Program-made: the position numbers and the translations under genes
The notes under the pieces: generated by a model
What the model saw: only the letters and a program-made list of their open reading frames with translations
Databases searched by the model: none
Told to the model about the DNA's origin: nothing
From: Candidatus Falkowiibacteriota bacterium
Lineage (GTDB): Bacteria; Patescibacteriota; Patescibacteriia; Patescibacteriales; UBA12075
Reading direction: 5' to 3'
NCBI GenBank assembly: GCA_003647675.1
Contig: QMNH01000086.1
Span: forward strand, 1-5,070
DNA length: 5,070 bases
Shown here: piece by piece, positions 4,939 through 5,070 of the stretch
Position numbering within the stretch: position 1 is the first letter of the stretch
Layout of the letters: every line of letters begins with the position of its first letter

Positions 4939-5070
4939 AAAAATAATGAGTTTAATAATTGCGCTTATGCTTATTCCTTTTGCCTTCGCAATCCAAGAAG
5001 CGCAAACACTAACGCAAACACAAGTTAATAATTTTCCTATTGAAAATTATAACACCGTCGGAGAATTGGC
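4931..5070 (+). CDS. Secreted protein N-terminus (3' partial)
   Basis: ATG 4931 overlaps the fibre gene's end by 8 bases and is preceded by AAGG (4917-4920) ten bases upstream. The 46 visible residues start with a clear signal peptide (MNKKIMSLIIALMLIPFAFA, likely cleaved before IQEAQ), followed by a Thr/Gln-rich stretch (TLTQTQVNNFPIENYNT). The frame is open to the window end. Position after a fibre gene suggests another surface or attachment protein; the function cannot be told from this fragment. Confidence 0.75.
   Translation, partial: MNKKIMSLIIALMLIPFAFAIQEAQTLTQTQVNNFPIENYNTVGEL

Overview
The window reads as part of the structural or surface-protein module of an archaeal virus or provirus. 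The favoured interpretation, an inference, is a spindle-shaped-virus-like element. All genes lie on the + strand and are packed head to tail with overlaps of a few bases. Every one encodes a secreted or membrane protein; no replication, metabolic or RNA gene is recognisable. Three things point to Archaea: a GGTGAT ribosome-binding site that suits the archaeal 16S 3' end, very dense N-X-S/T glycosylation sequons in the predicted extracellular parts (about 21 in the first protein fragment), and the type of proteins present. The DNA is moderately AT-rich, yet ACG, GCG and GAC codons are frequent and TTA dominates leucine. The host cannot be named from this window.

Layout. Bases 2-1669 are the 3' part of a large membrane-anchored adhesin (LamG-like jelly roll, three related beta repeats, an Ig-like domain, then three membrane helices). 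Next come a 153-aa secreted or membrane protein (1666-2127), a 98-aa three-helix membrane protein (2105-2401) and a Cys-containing ectodomain held between two membrane helices (about 2410-2799). An 8-codon mini-ORF and a small stem-loop lead into a 66-aa double-helix hydrophobic protein (2832-3032), the best candidate for a major capsid protein. A secreted, sequon-rich, membrane-anchored glycoprotein follows (about 3035-3682). A 92-base gap (3683-3774) is full of potential RNA structure. After it come a tail-fibre or receptor-binding-like protein (3775-4938) and the start of another secreted protein (4931 to the window end).

Together the genes would supply a virion membrane-coat protein, several small integral membrane proteins, and two or three glycosylated attachment proteins. 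Pyrococcus abyssi virus 1 is a known spindle-shaped virus with LamG-type proteins, and fuselloviral coat proteins are short with two hydrophobic helices; the match here is by architecture, not by alignment. The most unusual points are the short coat-like gene sitting inside a longer, probably spurious frame, the lack of any ATG/GTG/TTG start at the expected place for the next gene, the structured intergenic segment, and signs that the tip of the fibre gene has a different origin from its base.
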